From the NCBI GenBank assembly GCA_947629755.1, contig CANREY010000013.1:1-38697 (forward strand): a stretch of 38,697 nt of DNA, in the 5' to 3' direction. Positions within the stretch are counted from its first letter, which is position 1, and each line of letters opens with the position of its first letter. Source of the stretch: an uncultured Oscillospiraceae bacterium. GTDB lineage: Bacteria > Bacillota > Clostridia > Oscillospirales > Oscillospiraceae. The notes under the pieces are model-generated. The model was given only the letters and a program-made list of their open reading frames with translations. It was not told the origin of the DNA and ran no database searches. Below, in pieces: positions 20,859-31,365 of the stretch. The position numbers and the translations under genes were made by a program.

Positions 20859-21230
20859 CTACCTGTCGGCGGTAAAGGCGTCCTCGATATGGTTTATTGT
20901 GGGCTCCACGGTGTCCGTCCCCTCCGGGGCGTAGACCTCTATAACGTCGAACCGCACGGTTTTTTTCGTCTCGTGCCCGGCAAGGTACATGCTCGCCGTG
21001 GCTATGAGCTTTGACTGCTTTGTATAGCCCACCGCGTCCCGGCCCTCCTGAACAAAGTCATTCTTTCTCGTCTTGACCTCCACGAAAGCGAGCGTTTTCC
21101 TGTTCTCGGCGATGAGGTCTATCTCCCCAAGTCTCGTCCGGTAGCCGCTGGCCACTATTTTATAGCCCTTTTTCCGCAAAAATTCCGCCGCCGCGGCCTC
21201 GCCCCAGCGGCCAATGAGCTTTGTGTTCAA
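20859..21230 (-). CDS. YraN/UPF0102 family endonuclease-like protein
   Basis: [50 protein letters not shown]. Confidence 0.9.
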   Translation of the reverse strand: MNTKLIGRWGEAAAAEFLRKKGYKIVASGYRTRLGEIDLIAENRKTLAFVEVKTRKNDFVQEGRDAVGYTKQSKLIATASMYLAGHETKKTVRFDVIEVYAPEGTDTVEPTINHIEDAFTADR

Positions 21231-21823
21231 TGTATTTTCCTCAAAAACGTCCGCCGGTGTATCTCCGACGGCCCCAGCTCACGTATGGCCTCGTAGTGCT
21301 CCCGCGTGCCGTAGCCCTTGTGCTTTTCAAAGCCGTAGCCGGGGTATTTGACGGCGAGCTTGCACATCAGTCTGTCCCTCGTGACCTTGGCAAGTATGGA
21401 CGCCGCCGCCACGTTGGCGCTCCGGCTGTCCCCCTTCACCGCGGTGACGCTGGGGTACTCAATGCCCGTGTTCCTGTTGCCGTCAATGATAGTCATGTCC
21501 GGCATAACGCCCAGAGCCTCAATTGCCCTGTTCATGGCAAGGTACGTGGCGTTTAAAATGTTGAGCTTATCTATCTCCTCATGGGAGGCGAAGGCTATGC
21601 CGTAGTGTAGGGCCTTCTCCCGTATCACGTCAAAAAGCGCCTCGCGCTTTTTCTCCGTGAGCTTCTTTGAGTCGTCAAGGCCCGGTATCTCAAGCCCCAT
21701 GGGCAATATCACCGCCGCGGCGCAGACGGGCCCCGCCAAGGGTCCCCTGCCGGCCTCGTCCACTCCGGCCAAGAGCTCAAAGCCCTCGGCGCAAAGTCCC
21801 CTCTCTATCTCCCAAAGGTCCAT
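21227..21823 (-). CDS. rnhB: Ribonuclease HII
   Basis: [25 protein letters not shown]...[17 protein letters not shown] overlap with YraN. Confidence 0.95.
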   Translation of the reverse strand: MDLWEIERGLCAEGFELLAGVDEAGRGPLAGPVCAAAVILPMGLEIPGLDDSKKLTEKKREALFDVIREKALHYGIAFASHEEIDKLNILNATYLAMNRAIEALGVMPDMTIIDGNRNTGIEYPSVTAVKGDSRSANVAAASILAKVTRDRLMCKLAVKYPGYGFEKHKGYGTREHYEAIRELGPSEIHRRTFLRKIH

Positions 21824-21825
21824 GC

Positions 21826-22689
21826 TCAGCCCTCCAACGTGTCCAGCGTCACCCGGCCCAGCTTTCCGCCGCGAAACTCGTCCAATAGCACCTTGGACAT
21901 GCGCTCGGTGTCAAGCTCCCCGCCGGAAACGAGAAACCCCCGGCGCTTCGCGGCCCTCTCCAAGAGCTCAAATCCGTCACTCTCGGCGTTGACCTCGATG
22001 CCGTAGCGCTCCGTGAGCCTCTCCGGGTACAGGTCCCTCAATCTCTCCATGAGCCTCGCGCCCAGCGTCTCGCTGTCAAGTATCTCGTCCCTGACGGCCC
22101 CGGTGAAGGCCAGATTCTCCCCCACTACGCGGTCCTCAAATCTTGGCCACAGCAACCCCGGCGTGTCAAGAAGCTCCACGCCGTTCCCGGCGCTTATCCA
22201 CTGCTTTCCCCGTGTCACTCCCGGCCTGTCCGAGGCCTCGGCGGCCCGGCGCTTGGCGACCCTGTTTATGAATGAGGACTTCCCCACGTTCGGTATGCCC
22301 AATACCATTACCCGGACGCTCCTGCCCGTCTGGCCCTTTTTGGCCCAAGCTGTAAGCTCGCTTTTGAGCATATCCCGCACAGCGCCCGTAAAGCCGCCCA
22401 CGCCCTTGCCGGACTTGCAGTCCGTCTCCAGCACCCGAAGGCCCCTCTCCCGAAAATACCGGCTCCACTCACGTGTTTTGTCGGGGTCCGCCTGGTCCGC
22501 GCGGTTTAAAATGAGGAGCCTCGGCTTTCCGGCGGTGAGCTCGTCTATGTCCGGGTTGCGGGAGGACCTGGGCACTCTGGCGTCCGTCACCTCGCACACC
22601 GCGTCAACGAGCTTGAGGTTCTCGGCCACCATTCTCTTTGCCTTGGCCATGTGGCCGGGGAACCACTGTATGGTCATCTCCTCAGCCAT
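21826..22689 (-). CDS. rbgA: Ribosome biogenesis GTPase YlqF/RbgA
   Basis: [66 protein letters not shown]; start 22689 inside the longer track ORF. Confidence 0.92.
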   Translation of the reverse strand: MAEEMTIQWFPGHMAKAKRMVAENLKLVDAVCEVTDARVPRSSRNPDIDELTAGKPRLLILNRADQADPDKTREWSRYFRERGLRVLETDCKSGKGVGGFTGAVRDMLKSELTAWAKKGQTGRSVRVMVLGIPNVGKSSFINRVAKRRAAEASDRPGVTRGKQWISAGNGVELLDTPGLLWPRFEDRVVGENLAFTGAVRDEILDSETLGARLMERLRDLYPERLTERYGIEVNAESDGFELLERAAKRRGFLVSGGELDTERMSKVLLDEFRGGKLGRVTLDTLEG

Positions 22690-23297
22690 CAGTCTATACT
22701 CCCTATCCTTGAAAGATCCCGCTTTCCACGCGAGCCCATGTCGTCGGAGATTTGGGACGGGTAGACTATCATCACGGCCCTGCCTATGACGCACCTTGTG
22801 TCCACCATGCCGATGGACTCCGTGCGGCTGTCGGTGGAGCGGTTGCGGTTGTCGCCCATGAGGAATAAACACCCCTCCGGCACCGTGACCGGGCCGGAGA
22901 AGTCCTCCCTCTCCATGGTGGGCGCGTTGATGTAGGGCTCGTCAAGGGCCTCGCCGTCCACGTAGACTATCCCCTTTTCAAAGTCAATATCCACGGTCTG
23001 CCCCTCAGTCGCTATGACGCGCTTTACCAGCGGCTCCGGGCCGTAGCTGTCCGTCTGGACCACAACCACGTCGCCGGGCTTTGGCGTATACAGAAAATTG
23101 GTGGTCAGTATCTTATCCTCGTCATGGAGCGTGGGATACATGGAGTTGCCCTTCACGTTCACGACCCTCAGCAAAAACATAAAGACGAGTATGCCCACAA
23201 CAAGGGCCACCACCACGCACTGTATCCAGTCGTAGAGCTCCATTTTGCTGTCTTTTTTTGCCTCGGCCTTTTTTACCATATCCGCACCACCTCTCAT
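22689..23297 (-). CDS. lepB: Signal peptidase I
   Basis: VVNVKGNSMYPTL, PLVKRVIATEGQTVDID, GCLFLMGDNRNRSTDSR. Confidence 0.93.
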   Translation of the reverse strand: MRGGADMVKKAEAKKDSKMELYDWIQCVVVALVVGILVFMFLLRVVNVKGNSMYPTLHDEDKILTTNFLYTPKPGDVVVVQTDSYGPEPLVKRVIATEGQTVDIDFEKGIVYVDGEALDEPYINAPTMEREDFSGPVTVPEGCLFLMGDNRNRSTDSRTESIGMVDTRCVIGRAVMIVYPSQISDDMGSRGKRDLSRIGSID

Positions 23298-23348
23298 TTA
23301 GTATTATATCGAAAAAAGGGGGACACAGCCCCCCTTTTTCATTTGCTG

Positions 23349-23690
23349 TTAAATTCTCTCCTTGACCTTGGCGTTCTTGCCGACCCGGTCTCTCAGGTAG
23401 TAGAGCTTGGCCCTGCGGACCTTGCCGCGCCGTACAGTCTCCACAGACACGATGCTGGGAGAATGTACCGGGAAGACCTTCTCGCAGCCTACGTTGTAGG
23501 AGATACGGCGGACGGTGATGGTCTCGTTGATGCCGCCGTGCTTCTTGGCGATGATAGTACCCTCAAAAGCCTGATTGCGCTCCCTGTTGCCCTCCTTTAC
23601 GCGGACGGTGACGCGGACGGTGTCGCCTACGTTCATCTCAGGAAGCTCCGGCTTCATGTACTGCTGATTAAGAGTCTCGACTAAATTCAT
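23349..23690 (-). CDS. rplS: 50S ribosomal protein L19
   Basis: [53 protein letters not shown]...; start 23690 after GGGGAGG. Confidence 0.96.
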   Translation of the reverse strand: MNLVETLNQQYMKPELPEMNVGDTVRVTVRVKEGNRERNQAFEGTIIAKKHGGINETITVRRISYNVGCEKVFPVHSPSIVSVETVRRGKVRRAKLYYLRDRVGKNAKVKERI

Positions 23691-23783
23691 TTGTGCGCTC
23701 CTCCCCTCTTGATAGGCGTTCGTACCGCACTGCACGGCATAGGACCGCCCCGATGAGCAGTTTTTATCTGCAAAAGCTTAGGT

Positions 23784-23812
23784 ATTGTACCACACTATAA
23801 TGTAAATTGCAA
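23784..23812 (-). promoter_or_regulatory. Promoter of rplS
   Basis: Minus strand TTGCAA-17 nt-TACAAT followed by a ~90-nt leader with GGCGGT..ACGAACGCC/GCCGTGCAGTGCGGT pairing. Confidence 0.65.
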
Positions 23813-23857
23813 GAACTTTTTTCACATAATGTGGTTTTTTTCAGATAATTTTAAAGC

Positions 23858-24838
23858 TCACATTCCGGAGCGGAGGGCGTTCATGAGATTATAGTTGTGC
23901 TCCCCCAAGTCCTTCTTCATCTGAAGGGCCTCCACTATGTCCATGGGGAACATCTTTATGCCGTCGTAGCATATGACCTTGTTTGTCATGCCCTCGGCCA
24001 AGACCTTGACAGCGTTATAGCCGAAGTCCGCCGCCAGCACACGGTCACGGACGGTGGGCCGGCCGCCACGCTGGACGTGGCCGATGATTGTGGCGCGGGT
24101 GTCCATGCCGGTCTCCTTGTTGATTATGGCCGCCACGTCCGTGGCGTGGGCCGCGCCCTCGGCCACGATGACGGCGTAGTTTGTGCGCCCGTGGAGCTGT
24201 CCCTCTCTTATGGGCAGTATGACGTCCCGCTTATAATCTATGGGCTTTTCCGGCACAAGCACCGCCGTGGCGCCCACGGCGAGGCCCACGTAGAGGGCCA
24301 GATACCCTGCCCTGTTGCCCATGACCTCCACAACGGAACAGCGCTCGTGGGACTTCATGGTGTCGTTTAGCTTGTCTATGCACTCTATTGCCGTGTTGCA
24401 GGCCGTGTCAAAGCCGATGGTGTAGTTGGTGCAGGCTATGTCGTTGTCGATGGTGGCCGGTATCCCGCACACGCTGATGCCGTACTTTGAAAGCTCCAGC
24501 GCTCCCCGGAAGGTCCCGTCGCCGCCCACGCACACAAGGCCGTCGATGCCCCTGAAGCGGCATATGTCCGCCGCTCTCTGCACGCCCTCCGGCGTGCGGA
24601 ACTCGGCGCTTCTGGCCGTATATAAAAGGGTCCCGCCAAGGCTGGTGATGCCGGAGACGTCCAATGGCGTCAGCGGCTCCATATCGCCGGTTATTAGCCC
24701 GTGGTATCCCCGGCGCACGCCGATGCACTCTATGCCGTAGCTGTGGGCCGTGCGGGCCACAGCCCGAATGGCCGAATTCATTCCCGGAGCGTCGCCGCCG
24801 GAGGTGAGCACGCCTATTCTGTGGACACTTGATTTCAT
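23858..24838 (-). CDS. pfkA: 6-phosphofructokinase
   Basis: IGVLTSGGDAPGMNSAIRAVAR, VCVGGDGTFRGA, PATIDNDIACTNYTIGFDTA, GHVQRGGRPTVRDR. Confidence 0.96.
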   Translation of the reverse strand: MKSSVHRIGVLTSGGDAPGMNSAIRAVARTAHSYGIECIGVRRGYHGLITGDMEPLTPLDVSGITSLGGTLLYTARSAEFRTPEGVQRAADICRFRGIDGLVCVGGDGTFRGALELSKYGISVCGIPATIDNDIACTNYTIGFDTACNTAIECIDKLNDTMKSHERCSVVEVMGNRAGYLALYVGLAVGATAVLVPEKPIDYKRDVILPIREGQLHGRTNYAVIVAEGAAHATDVAAIINKETGMDTRATIIGHVQRGGRPTVRDRVLAADFGYNAVKVLAEGMTNKVICYDGIKMFPMDIVEALQMKKDLGEHNYNLMNALRSGM

Positions 24839-24856
24839 ATTGTTGCCTCCATTTCT

Positions 24857-25507
24857 CTATCTGAAAACGTGGAAATCCTTATCATATAGCTCAAGCCGCC
24901 GAAACCGGGCAAAATCCGGCGCGAAAAACGGCGCGTTCTGCCCGATGGCGGAAATAAGCTGTGCCGGCGAGAGGGCCGGATCGCCCACCGCAAGCCTTAC
25001 CCTGAGCGTGAGCACGCCCTCGTCCGCGCGCTTCACATCGCAGGCGGCGATGAGGGGCCTGACGTCCACCGTGGCTGTGGAGCGCTTCGTTTTCTTCTCC
25101 ATGACCAGCTTATCGCCTGTCAGGAGCCTCAAAAGGCCCCCCTCATCTGTATCTTTACTATCGTAAAACAAATCGGCCTCAATGTCAAGCCATTTGATGT
25201 CTTTAAATTTATAAGTTTCCTCGTAAGCCTCCGTTACCTCTATCCCCTCCGGGAGCGCCCTGTTCAAAAGCGCCGGCACCGTGTCAAGGGGTAAGTCCTC
25301 GGCGAGCTTAAAGTCCATGAGCTCGCACACGCTCTCCGTCCCCACGGGGAGCGGCAGGGCGAATACCATATAGGGGTGGGGATTGAAGCCCTCGGTGTGC
25401 TTTATGGGCACCTTGGCCCTTATGAAGGCCCTCTGCATTGTGCGCATGAGGTCAAGGTGGGATATGAACTTCGCCCGGCCCTCCTTTTTAAAGAGTATCC
25501 TACTCAT
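24857..25507 (-). CDS. TIGR03936/DUF2344 radical SAM-associated protein
   Basis: MSRILFKKEGRAKFISHLDLMRTMQRAFIRAKVPIKHTEGFNPHPYMVFALPLPVGTES. Confidence 0.9.
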   Translation of the reverse strand: MSRILFKKEGRAKFISHLDLMRTMQRAFIRAKVPIKHTEGFNPHPYMVFALPLPVGTESVCELMDFKLAEDLPLDTVPALLNRALPEGIEVTEAYEETYKFKDIKWLDIEADLFYDSKDTDEGGLLRLLTGDKLVMEKKTKRSTATVDVRPLIAACDVKRADEGVLTLRVRLAVGDPALSPAQLISAIGQNAPFFAPDFARFRRLELYDKDFHVFR

Positions 25508-27335
25508 CGCACTTCCTCCTCTCAAGAAGGCAGCTCGCGCCACAGCCCATGCACTTCACCCGGCAGTCCGGGGTTATCTCCCCCCTGTACGCCGCCGCCC
25601 GCTCACGGGCAAGGTAGCTTTTCGTGACACCCACGCTTATTACGTCCCATGGGAAGATCTCATCGTCGCCTCTCACCCTGTTGGCGTAAAAATCCGCCCT
25701 CAAGCCGCAGGCGTCAAAGGCCGCTATCCACCTACTGAAGCCGAAGTAGTCCGTCCATGAGTCGAGCCGCCCGCCCTGCCTCCATACCTCCTCGATGACC
25801 GCGCCCATTCGCCTGTCGCCTCTCGACAGGGCCGCCTCGATGAGGCTCACATGTGGCTCGTGCCAGTTATAGACTATGGAGCGGGAGTTTATGCTGTCCT
25901 TTAGCAAATGTACCCGCCTTAAATATTCCTCCACACCCACTTGGGCCTCCCACTGAAAGGGCGTGTGGGGCTTGGGCACGAACATGGAGGTGCTGACGGT
26001 TATTTTCACCCCACGGGCCTTGTTTACGGCGTGCTCCCGCCATGTGTGCAGGACCTTCTCGGCCAGCCTCGCAATCGAGACCACGTCCTCGTCCGTCTCC
26101 GTGGGCAGGCCCAGCATGAAGTAGAGCTTTAAGGTGTTCCAGCCGCCCTCAAAGGCTATGCGGCAGGAATTTAAAAGCGCCTCCTCCGTCACGTTCTTGT
26201 TTATAACGTCCCTCAGCCTCTGGCTCCCGGCCTCCGGGGCGAAGGTGAGGCCGGACTTGCGCACCTTCTGTACCCGCTCCATGAGGCCCATGGAGAAGTT
26301 GTCCGCCCGGAGCGAGGGCAGGGACAGGCTTATCTTCCTTGGCTCGCACCACTCCAAAAGTCCGTCCGTGAGCTCCGGAAGGCCCTTAAAATCGCTGGTG
26401 GACAGGCTTGAGAGAGTTATCTCCTCATATCCTGAGCTCTCCAGCGCCCTTTTCGCCTTATCAAGCAGGTACCCCGTGCCGTGCCGCCTCACTGGCCGGT
26501 AGGCAAAGCCCGCCTGACAGAACCTGCACCCGCGCACACACCCGCGAAATAGCTCCAGCACCACCCTGTCGTGGACTATCTCGGTGGAGGGCACTATTGC
26601 CTTCGTAGGGAAGTAGGCGCTGTCCATGTCCTCTATTATCCGCTTCGTGACCCTCTCCGGCGCGCCGTCGAGACACTCAACGCGCCGAAGCGTCCCGTCC
26701 TCATTGTATTCCGGCTCATAGAGCGAGGGCACATACACGCCCTTGATGTCCGCCGCCGCCCGCAAGAACCGCCTCTTGTCCCAATTTTCGCTTTTGGCGT
26801 AGCGCAGGAGCCTCAGCACCTCAAGATCCAGCTCCTCCCCCTCGCCTAAGACAAAGAGGTCCACAAAATCCGCCATGGGCTCCGGGTTTATACAGCTTGT
26901 CCCCCCGGCGAAGACGAGGGGCGTAAGCCCCGCCCTGTCCGCGCTCCTCACCGGAAGTCCCGCAAGGTCCAGCATGTTGAGGACCGACGTATACGCCATC
27001 TCGTACCCAAGGGAAAATGCTATGGCGTCAAACTCCCCGATTGGGTCGCCGCTCTCAAGGGCGTAGAGGGGTATGTTGGCGCGCCTCAGCTCCTCCTCCA
27101 TGTCCCCCCATGGGGCGAAGCACCGCTCGCACCACATTTTCGGCTCCTCATTTATGGCCCCATAGAGTATCTGGAGCCCCAGATTCGACATACCTATCTC
27201 GTAGGTGTCCGGGAAGCAGAACGCCACACGCAGGTCCACGTCGGACTTGTCCTTGACTGTCTCGTTATACTCCCCGCCCGTATATCTGGCCGGCTTTTGT
27301 ACCCGGTTCAGTATCCTCTCAAGCTCATCTCTCAC
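25500..27335 (-). CDS. TIGR03960-type B12-binding-domain radical SAM protein
   Basis: RVQKPARYTGGEYN, ELFRGCVRGCRFCQAGFAYRPVRRH, FAPEAGSQRLRDVINKNVTEE. Confidence 0.92.
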   Translation of the reverse strand: MRDELERILNRVQKPARYTGGEYNETVKDKSDVDLRVAFCFPDTYEIGMSNLGLQILYGAINEEPKMWCERCFAPWGDMEEELRRANIPLYALESGDPIGEFDAIAFSLGYEMAYTSVLNMLDLAGLPVRSADRAGLTPLVFAGGTSCINPEPMADFVDLFVLGEGEELDLEVLRLLRYAKSENWDKRRFLRAAADIKGVYVPSLYEPEYNEDGTLRRVECLDGAPERVTKRIIEDMDSAYFPTKAIVPSTEIVHDRVVLELFRGCVRGCRFCQAGFAYRPVRRHGTGYLLDKAKRALESSGYEEITLSSLSTSDFKGLPELTDGLLEWCEPRKISLSLPSLRADNFSMGLMERVQKVRKSGLTFAPEAGSQRLRDVINKNVTEEALLNSCRIAFEGGWNTLKLYFMLGLPTETDEDVVSIARLAEKVLHTWREHAVNKARGVKITVSTSMFVPKPHTPFQWEAQVGVEEYLRRVHLLKDSINSRSIVYNWHEPHVSLIEAALSRGDRRMGAVIEEVWRQGGRLDSWTDYFGFSRWIAAFDACGLRADFYANRVRGDDEIFPWDVISVGVTKSYLARERAAAYRGEITPDCRVKCMGCGASCLLERRKCDE

Positions 27336-27351
27336 GGCCGCACCGCCTTTT

Positions 27352-27972
27352 TCATACTTTCCTATTATGAGATTTTACACCAAACCCGGCCGTTTTGCAA
27401 CATGCTTTTATCATTGTTCCCGCGCATAAAAGTGCCGTCACGTTCCCGCGGCTCCTGACGAATATGTATACCCCTCCCGCCGCCAGCGCCGCCCCGCAGA
27501 CGATATTCATGGCCGTAGACAGTATATACGCCCAGCTCGGCCCGAATAAAGCCCCGCACACGTCGGAAAACGCCCTCCCCCCGTCCATGGGCCCCATGGG
27601 CAGGAGGTTAAAGAGGCTGTACAGGGCGCTTATCGACCCCAGAGCGATCAAGGTCTCCCGCCACTGTCCCGCCACACGCTCCGCCATCATGGAGCATAAA
27701 AGGGCCAGCGCTCCCCCGGCGGCGGGCCCCATAAGCGCCACAGCCGCGTCCTGCCGGTATCCGAGACCTCCCCGGACGTCTATCTCCGCCCCGCCGGGCG
27801 CTATACATATCCCCTCCACCTTCGCCCCGAAAATTTTTATGGCGACAATGTGCCCCAGCTCATGGACTGCCGCCGCCGTCAGCGCCAGAACCGCCATTTT
27901 CGGCCCCGACAGAGCCGCTATGGCCGTCAGCGCCAGCACCGCCCCCGGCGTGACCCGGAGATTTTTCGTCAC
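27352..27972 (-). CDS. M50 site-2-protease family metalloprotease (SpoIVFB-like)
   Basis: AVHELGHIVAIKIFGAKVEGICIAPGGAEID..., NLLPMGPMDGGRAFSDV. Confidence 0.85.
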   Translation of the reverse strand: MTKNLRVTPGAVLALTAIAALSGPKMAVLALTAAAVHELGHIVAIKIFGAKVEGICIAPGGAEIDVRGGLGYRQDAAVALMGPAAGGALALLCSMMAERVAGQWRETLIALGSISALYSLFNLLPMGPMDGGRAFSDVCGALFGPSWAYILSTAMNIVCGAALAAGGVYIFVRSRGNVTALLCAGTMIKACCKTAGFGVKSHNRKV

Positions 27973-28745
27973 TTAAGGTACCCCTCCGGGTCCACATACT
28001 CCCCGTCCACGATGAGCTCAAGGTGGAGGTACGCCCCCTCCTCATCTCCCATAAAGCCGATCTCGCGCCCCGCCTCCACCGTCTCGCCGCCGGCCGCCGA
28101 GGTCTGGCCCATGTGGGCGTATATGGTCTCCACCCCGCCCTCATGGGAGATTATGACATATTTTCCGTAGGTGGTGCTCTCCCCCACCGCCATGACCCGC
28201 CCCGCGGCCATAGCGCGGACCGCCTCGCCGGGGCTTGCCGAGACGTCGCACCCGTAGTGGAAGCTCACCGTCCCCGCCCCGTCTCTCCGGTAGCCGAAGG
28301 GCACCGTGACCTCACCCTCCACGGGCCTTAAGAGCGCAAGGTCCAGCTGTGGCGTCTCGGCGGAGACGTACTTCGGCAGCGGCAGATCCGCAAGCTCCAC
28401 GCCGTCCGTAGCTCCCGCCGGCAGGTCCTCCCCGTCCCCGGAATCCGACGCCGGCTCCCGGCTGTCCTCTCCCGCGCCAAAGGCGTACATCACCGAGCTT
28501 TTCGCCGCCCCAAAGAGCCCCGCGCCGCCGTCACGCTCCTCGGAAAATACCCTGACCGCCCCGTCAAGGTCTATCCCCAGCGCCAGCGCGGCCTTGTCCC
28601 TGAGCTTCCTCATGGTCCCCGGAAACACCGCCCAGGCCGCCACAACGAAAATGAGAAGCCACAGGCAGACCCTTCCGAACCCCCCGGAGCTTCTCACCTT
28701 CCCCCCTCGCCTTCTCCCCGCTCTCCTTCTCCCCTCGTACACCAT
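27969..28745 (-). CDS. M23/LytM-domain membrane protein (SpoIVFA-like)
   Basis: VPFGYRRDGAGTVSFHYGCDVSASPGEAVRAMAAGRV..VETIYAHMGQTSAAGGETVEAG..AYLHLELIVDGEYVDP; one N-terminal TM; overlaps the M50 gene by 4 nt. Confidence 0.82.
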   Translation of the reverse strand: MVYEGRRRAGRRRGGKVRSSGGFGRVCLWLLIFVVAAWAVFPGTMRKLRDKAALALGIDLDGAVRVFSEERDGGAGLFGAAKSSVMYAFGAGEDSREPASDSGDGEDLPAGATDGVELADLPLPKYVSAETPQLDLALLRPVEGEVTVPFGYRRDGAGTVSFHYGCDVSASPGEAVRAMAAGRVMAVGESTTYGKYVIISHEGGVETIYAHMGQTSAAGGETVEAGREIGFMGDEEGAYLHLELIVDGEYVDPEGYLK

Positions 28746-28889
28746 CTTGACACCCCCAACAAAATTTCTGCTACAATATATTCCCATTGTCCACCCCTTA
28801 TAACGAAAATTTATGATCCCCCGCAAAAGCGGAGGACCAAAGTCAATCGTGTAGAATTATACAAACGCGGGCAGCGCTAAATCGCGCTG

Positions 28890-29771
28890 TCATTTAGGAA
28901 ATTTAAGCGTTATCGTAAGGCGCGGAGATGTGTAGGAGGCTGTGAGGGTGGCGTCCATCTGTTCGGCGAGGGTCCTTGCAATGGCGAGGCCCAGACCGGT
29001 GGAGCCGCGGGCGGCCTCCACGGTGAAAAATCGGTCGAAAAGCCGCCCCACCGTCACCTCGTCAAGCCCCGGCGCGGTATTTGTGAAGCGAAGCTCCCCG
29101 TCCTCCGTCAAAGCTATCTCCAGATCCCCGGCGCTATATTTAAGGGCGTTGCCGAGTATATTCCCCAGCACCCTCGCCAGCGCCGCCCGGTCCACGCTCC
29201 GCACTACCGGCGCCTCCGGCAGCGAAATGACGGGCTCGATGCCCCGTGAGCGAAGGGCGGCGTATAGACCGGCTACCGCCTCCTCCAATGCGGCCCGAAG
29301 GTCCGTAAGCTCCGGGGAGAGTGGCCGGGAGGACTGGATCACCGAATAGCGAAAGAGCTCCTCGGTAAGCCGCGTCATTGCCTCCGCCCTGTCGGAGATG
29401 AGCTCCAGATACCGTCTTGCCTCCTTTGTGAGGTCCTCGCGGGCCATGAGGTCAAGATAGCCCCTGATGGCCGTCAGCGGCGTTCGCAGATCGTGTGAGA
29501 TGCCCGTCACCGCGTCCCGAAGCTCCCTGTCGCCGTTCAGATACCGTCTGCGCTGTTCCCGTAGCAGTCTCAGCTGCCCGTTGAGCCGGGAGGCCAACCG
29601 CATGGCGTGGGCGTCCCGTGTGGGGACGGCAATAAGCGTGTTCGTGTCCTCCTCCAGCCTCTCGGTCAGCCCCGCGCTTATCTCGTCAAAGGCGCGCTGA
29701 AGCAGCCGCGTTTTCACCCAAAGAGTGATCACCGCGGCCAGCAGCGTCAGACAGAGCAGCCATGGAAGCAT
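28890..29771 (-). CDS. Sensor histidine kinase
   Basis: GISHDLRTPLTAIRGYLDLMAREDL, LGNILGNALKYS, GSTGLGLAIARTLAEQM. Confidence 0.93.
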   Translation of the reverse strand: MLPWLLCLTLLAAVITLWVKTRLLQRAFDEISAGLTERLEEDTNTLIAVPTRDAHAMRLASRLNGQLRLLREQRRRYLNGDRELRDAVTGISHDLRTPLTAIRGYLDLMAREDLTKEARRYLELISDRAEAMTRLTEELFRYSVIQSSRPLSPELTDLRAALEEAVAGLYAALRSRGIEPVISLPEAPVVRSVDRAALARVLGNILGNALKYSAGDLEIALTEDGELRFTNTAPGLDEVTVGRLFDRFFTVEAARGSTGLGLAIARTLAEQMDATLTASYTSPRLTITLKFPK

Positions 29772-29784
29772 GACCTCACCAACC

Positions 29785-30552
29785 TTACTTCAAATCTTTT
29801 CTCAAAAACAACGGCAGACCCGCGCCAGTAGTCAGAACGATGAACATTGCCGAATATGGCATCAGCGCCTCCGGCGGATACCGTAAGCTATCAGTTTCGA
29901 TGAACCTCAACTGATCTCCCTGTCCAATGGGCAGCAAATTATAGAAAAACCGGGACAGGGCCGCCTCAGGGCAGTTGTCGTGGGCGATGATCTCTGCGAG
30001 CAGAAAGCGGGTGCAGATCAAAAAGGTGATTCCCACCACGGCCAGACAAGTCACTATGGAGACGGAGGGCCGGATACAATTCATGCCCAAAGCGGTGAAC
30101 AGGGCGCTCCACGCCACGCACACCAGCAGTACCGCCGCCAAATAGACCGGCAGCCTTGACGGGTCCGGCATAGGGCCGTGGGCCAGCCAGCACAGTACCG
30201 CCGCCACACCGGCGTAGAGCAGGGCCAGCCCTACGGCCACCGCTGACACGGTGACCAGGGCGGCACTGTACACTCTCCACCGGGCACAGCCCACGATCAG
30301 CTTGTTCCGAATCGCGCCGCCATCATACTCTCCGCCCAGAAACATGGAGGCAAAGATGGCCAGTATGATTGGCAGTTCAAGGCGCATCTCCCCAAACAGA
30401 ATTATCGCCCAGCGGTCCTGGGCGGCCTGATCCGCCACGGTGAACTCCATCGCTCCGCTCCGAACAGCCAGAGCAATCATGACCACAACGCAAAGCCAGA
30501 ACACCCGGCTCCTTCCCAACCGGGAGAAAAAGGAGGATAACTGATTCATCAT
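29785..30552 (-). CDS. ABC transporter permease (ABC-2/lantibiotic-immunity type)
   Basis: SRVFWLCVVVMIALA..., MFLGGEYDGGAIRNKLIVGCARWRVYSAALV; six-TM profile. Confidence 0.75.
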   Translation of the reverse strand: MMNQLSSFFSRLGRSRVFWLCVVVMIALAVRSGAMEFTVADQAAQDRWAIILFGEMRLELPIILAIFASMFLGGEYDGGAIRNKLIVGCARWRVYSAALVTVSAVAVGLALLYAGVAAVLCWLAHGPMPDPSRLPVYLAAVLLVCVAWSALFTALGMNCIRPSVSIVTCLAVVGITFLICTRFLLAEIIAHDNCPEAALSRFFYNLLPIGQGDQLRFIETDSLRYPPEALMPYSAMFIVLTTGAGLPLFLRKDLK

Positions 30553-30564
30553 ACGTCTACCTCT

Positions 30565-31353
30565 CTATCGAAGCTCCTGCCGCCGGAACAGAAATAGGCC
30601 AACGGCAGTGGACAGCGCGGTCATGGCCAGCGCCCAGCCTGCCATGGAGAGAAACCCTGCCGTCTCCAAAGCGGCATACCGGGCCAACTGACCGGCGGGA
30701 AGAAAATCGTACAGCAAGTGGCACAATCCGTACCAGCGGGTGTCCGTCCCTGGCATCTGCTCACAGCGGAGTAGGTAGAGCCTGATCTGGCTGGCCGCCA
30801 GTTGTCCCGTCAGTGCCAGGGCCGCGCATGGGATTACAGCCGCCGCCCTTCCTCCCATGGCCGTAATGACGGCGGTGAACAGGGCGGACAGAGACAGGGA
30901 AGTCAGCATTGTCCCCATCAGTGTGCGCAGAATGACAGAAACGCCCGACCTGGGCGGACCGTAGAGTGGAAGGCCCACAATTAGACTGACCTCAGGGGTG
31001 ATGATGCAGACCGCGAACCCGCCCAGCGCTACGGCGACCATTTGGGACAGGTATACCTTTGTCCGGGGGATGCCATGGGCAATCATATTTCTCACCCCGC
31101 CGCTGGAGAACTCCGTTCCAAGGTGCATGGCGGCAAATCCGGCCATAAGATAGCTGTAAATATTGGCGTAGGAAAACAGGAATTCCTCCAGATAGAGGAT
31201 ACGGTCCGCGTCTCCCAAGTCGATAAAAACCTGGTTGGTGTGATACTAGGAAAACAACATGGCGAGGGAGAAAAACGAGGCAAGGAGTCCCGCCGCCCAC
31301 AGGCCGTGGCTCCGAAGAAGGCGGACCAATCCGGCGGACATCAGATCACCCAT
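30565..31353 (-). pseudogene. ABC transporter permease with in-frame amber stop at codon 36
   Basis: From ATG 31353: MGDLMSAGLVRLLRSHGLWAAGLLASFFSLAMLFS*YHTNQVFIDLGDADRILYLEEF...; TAG at 31246-31248, same frame continues to 30565. Confidence 0.75.
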
Positions 31354-31365
31354 ACCGTCACCCCC

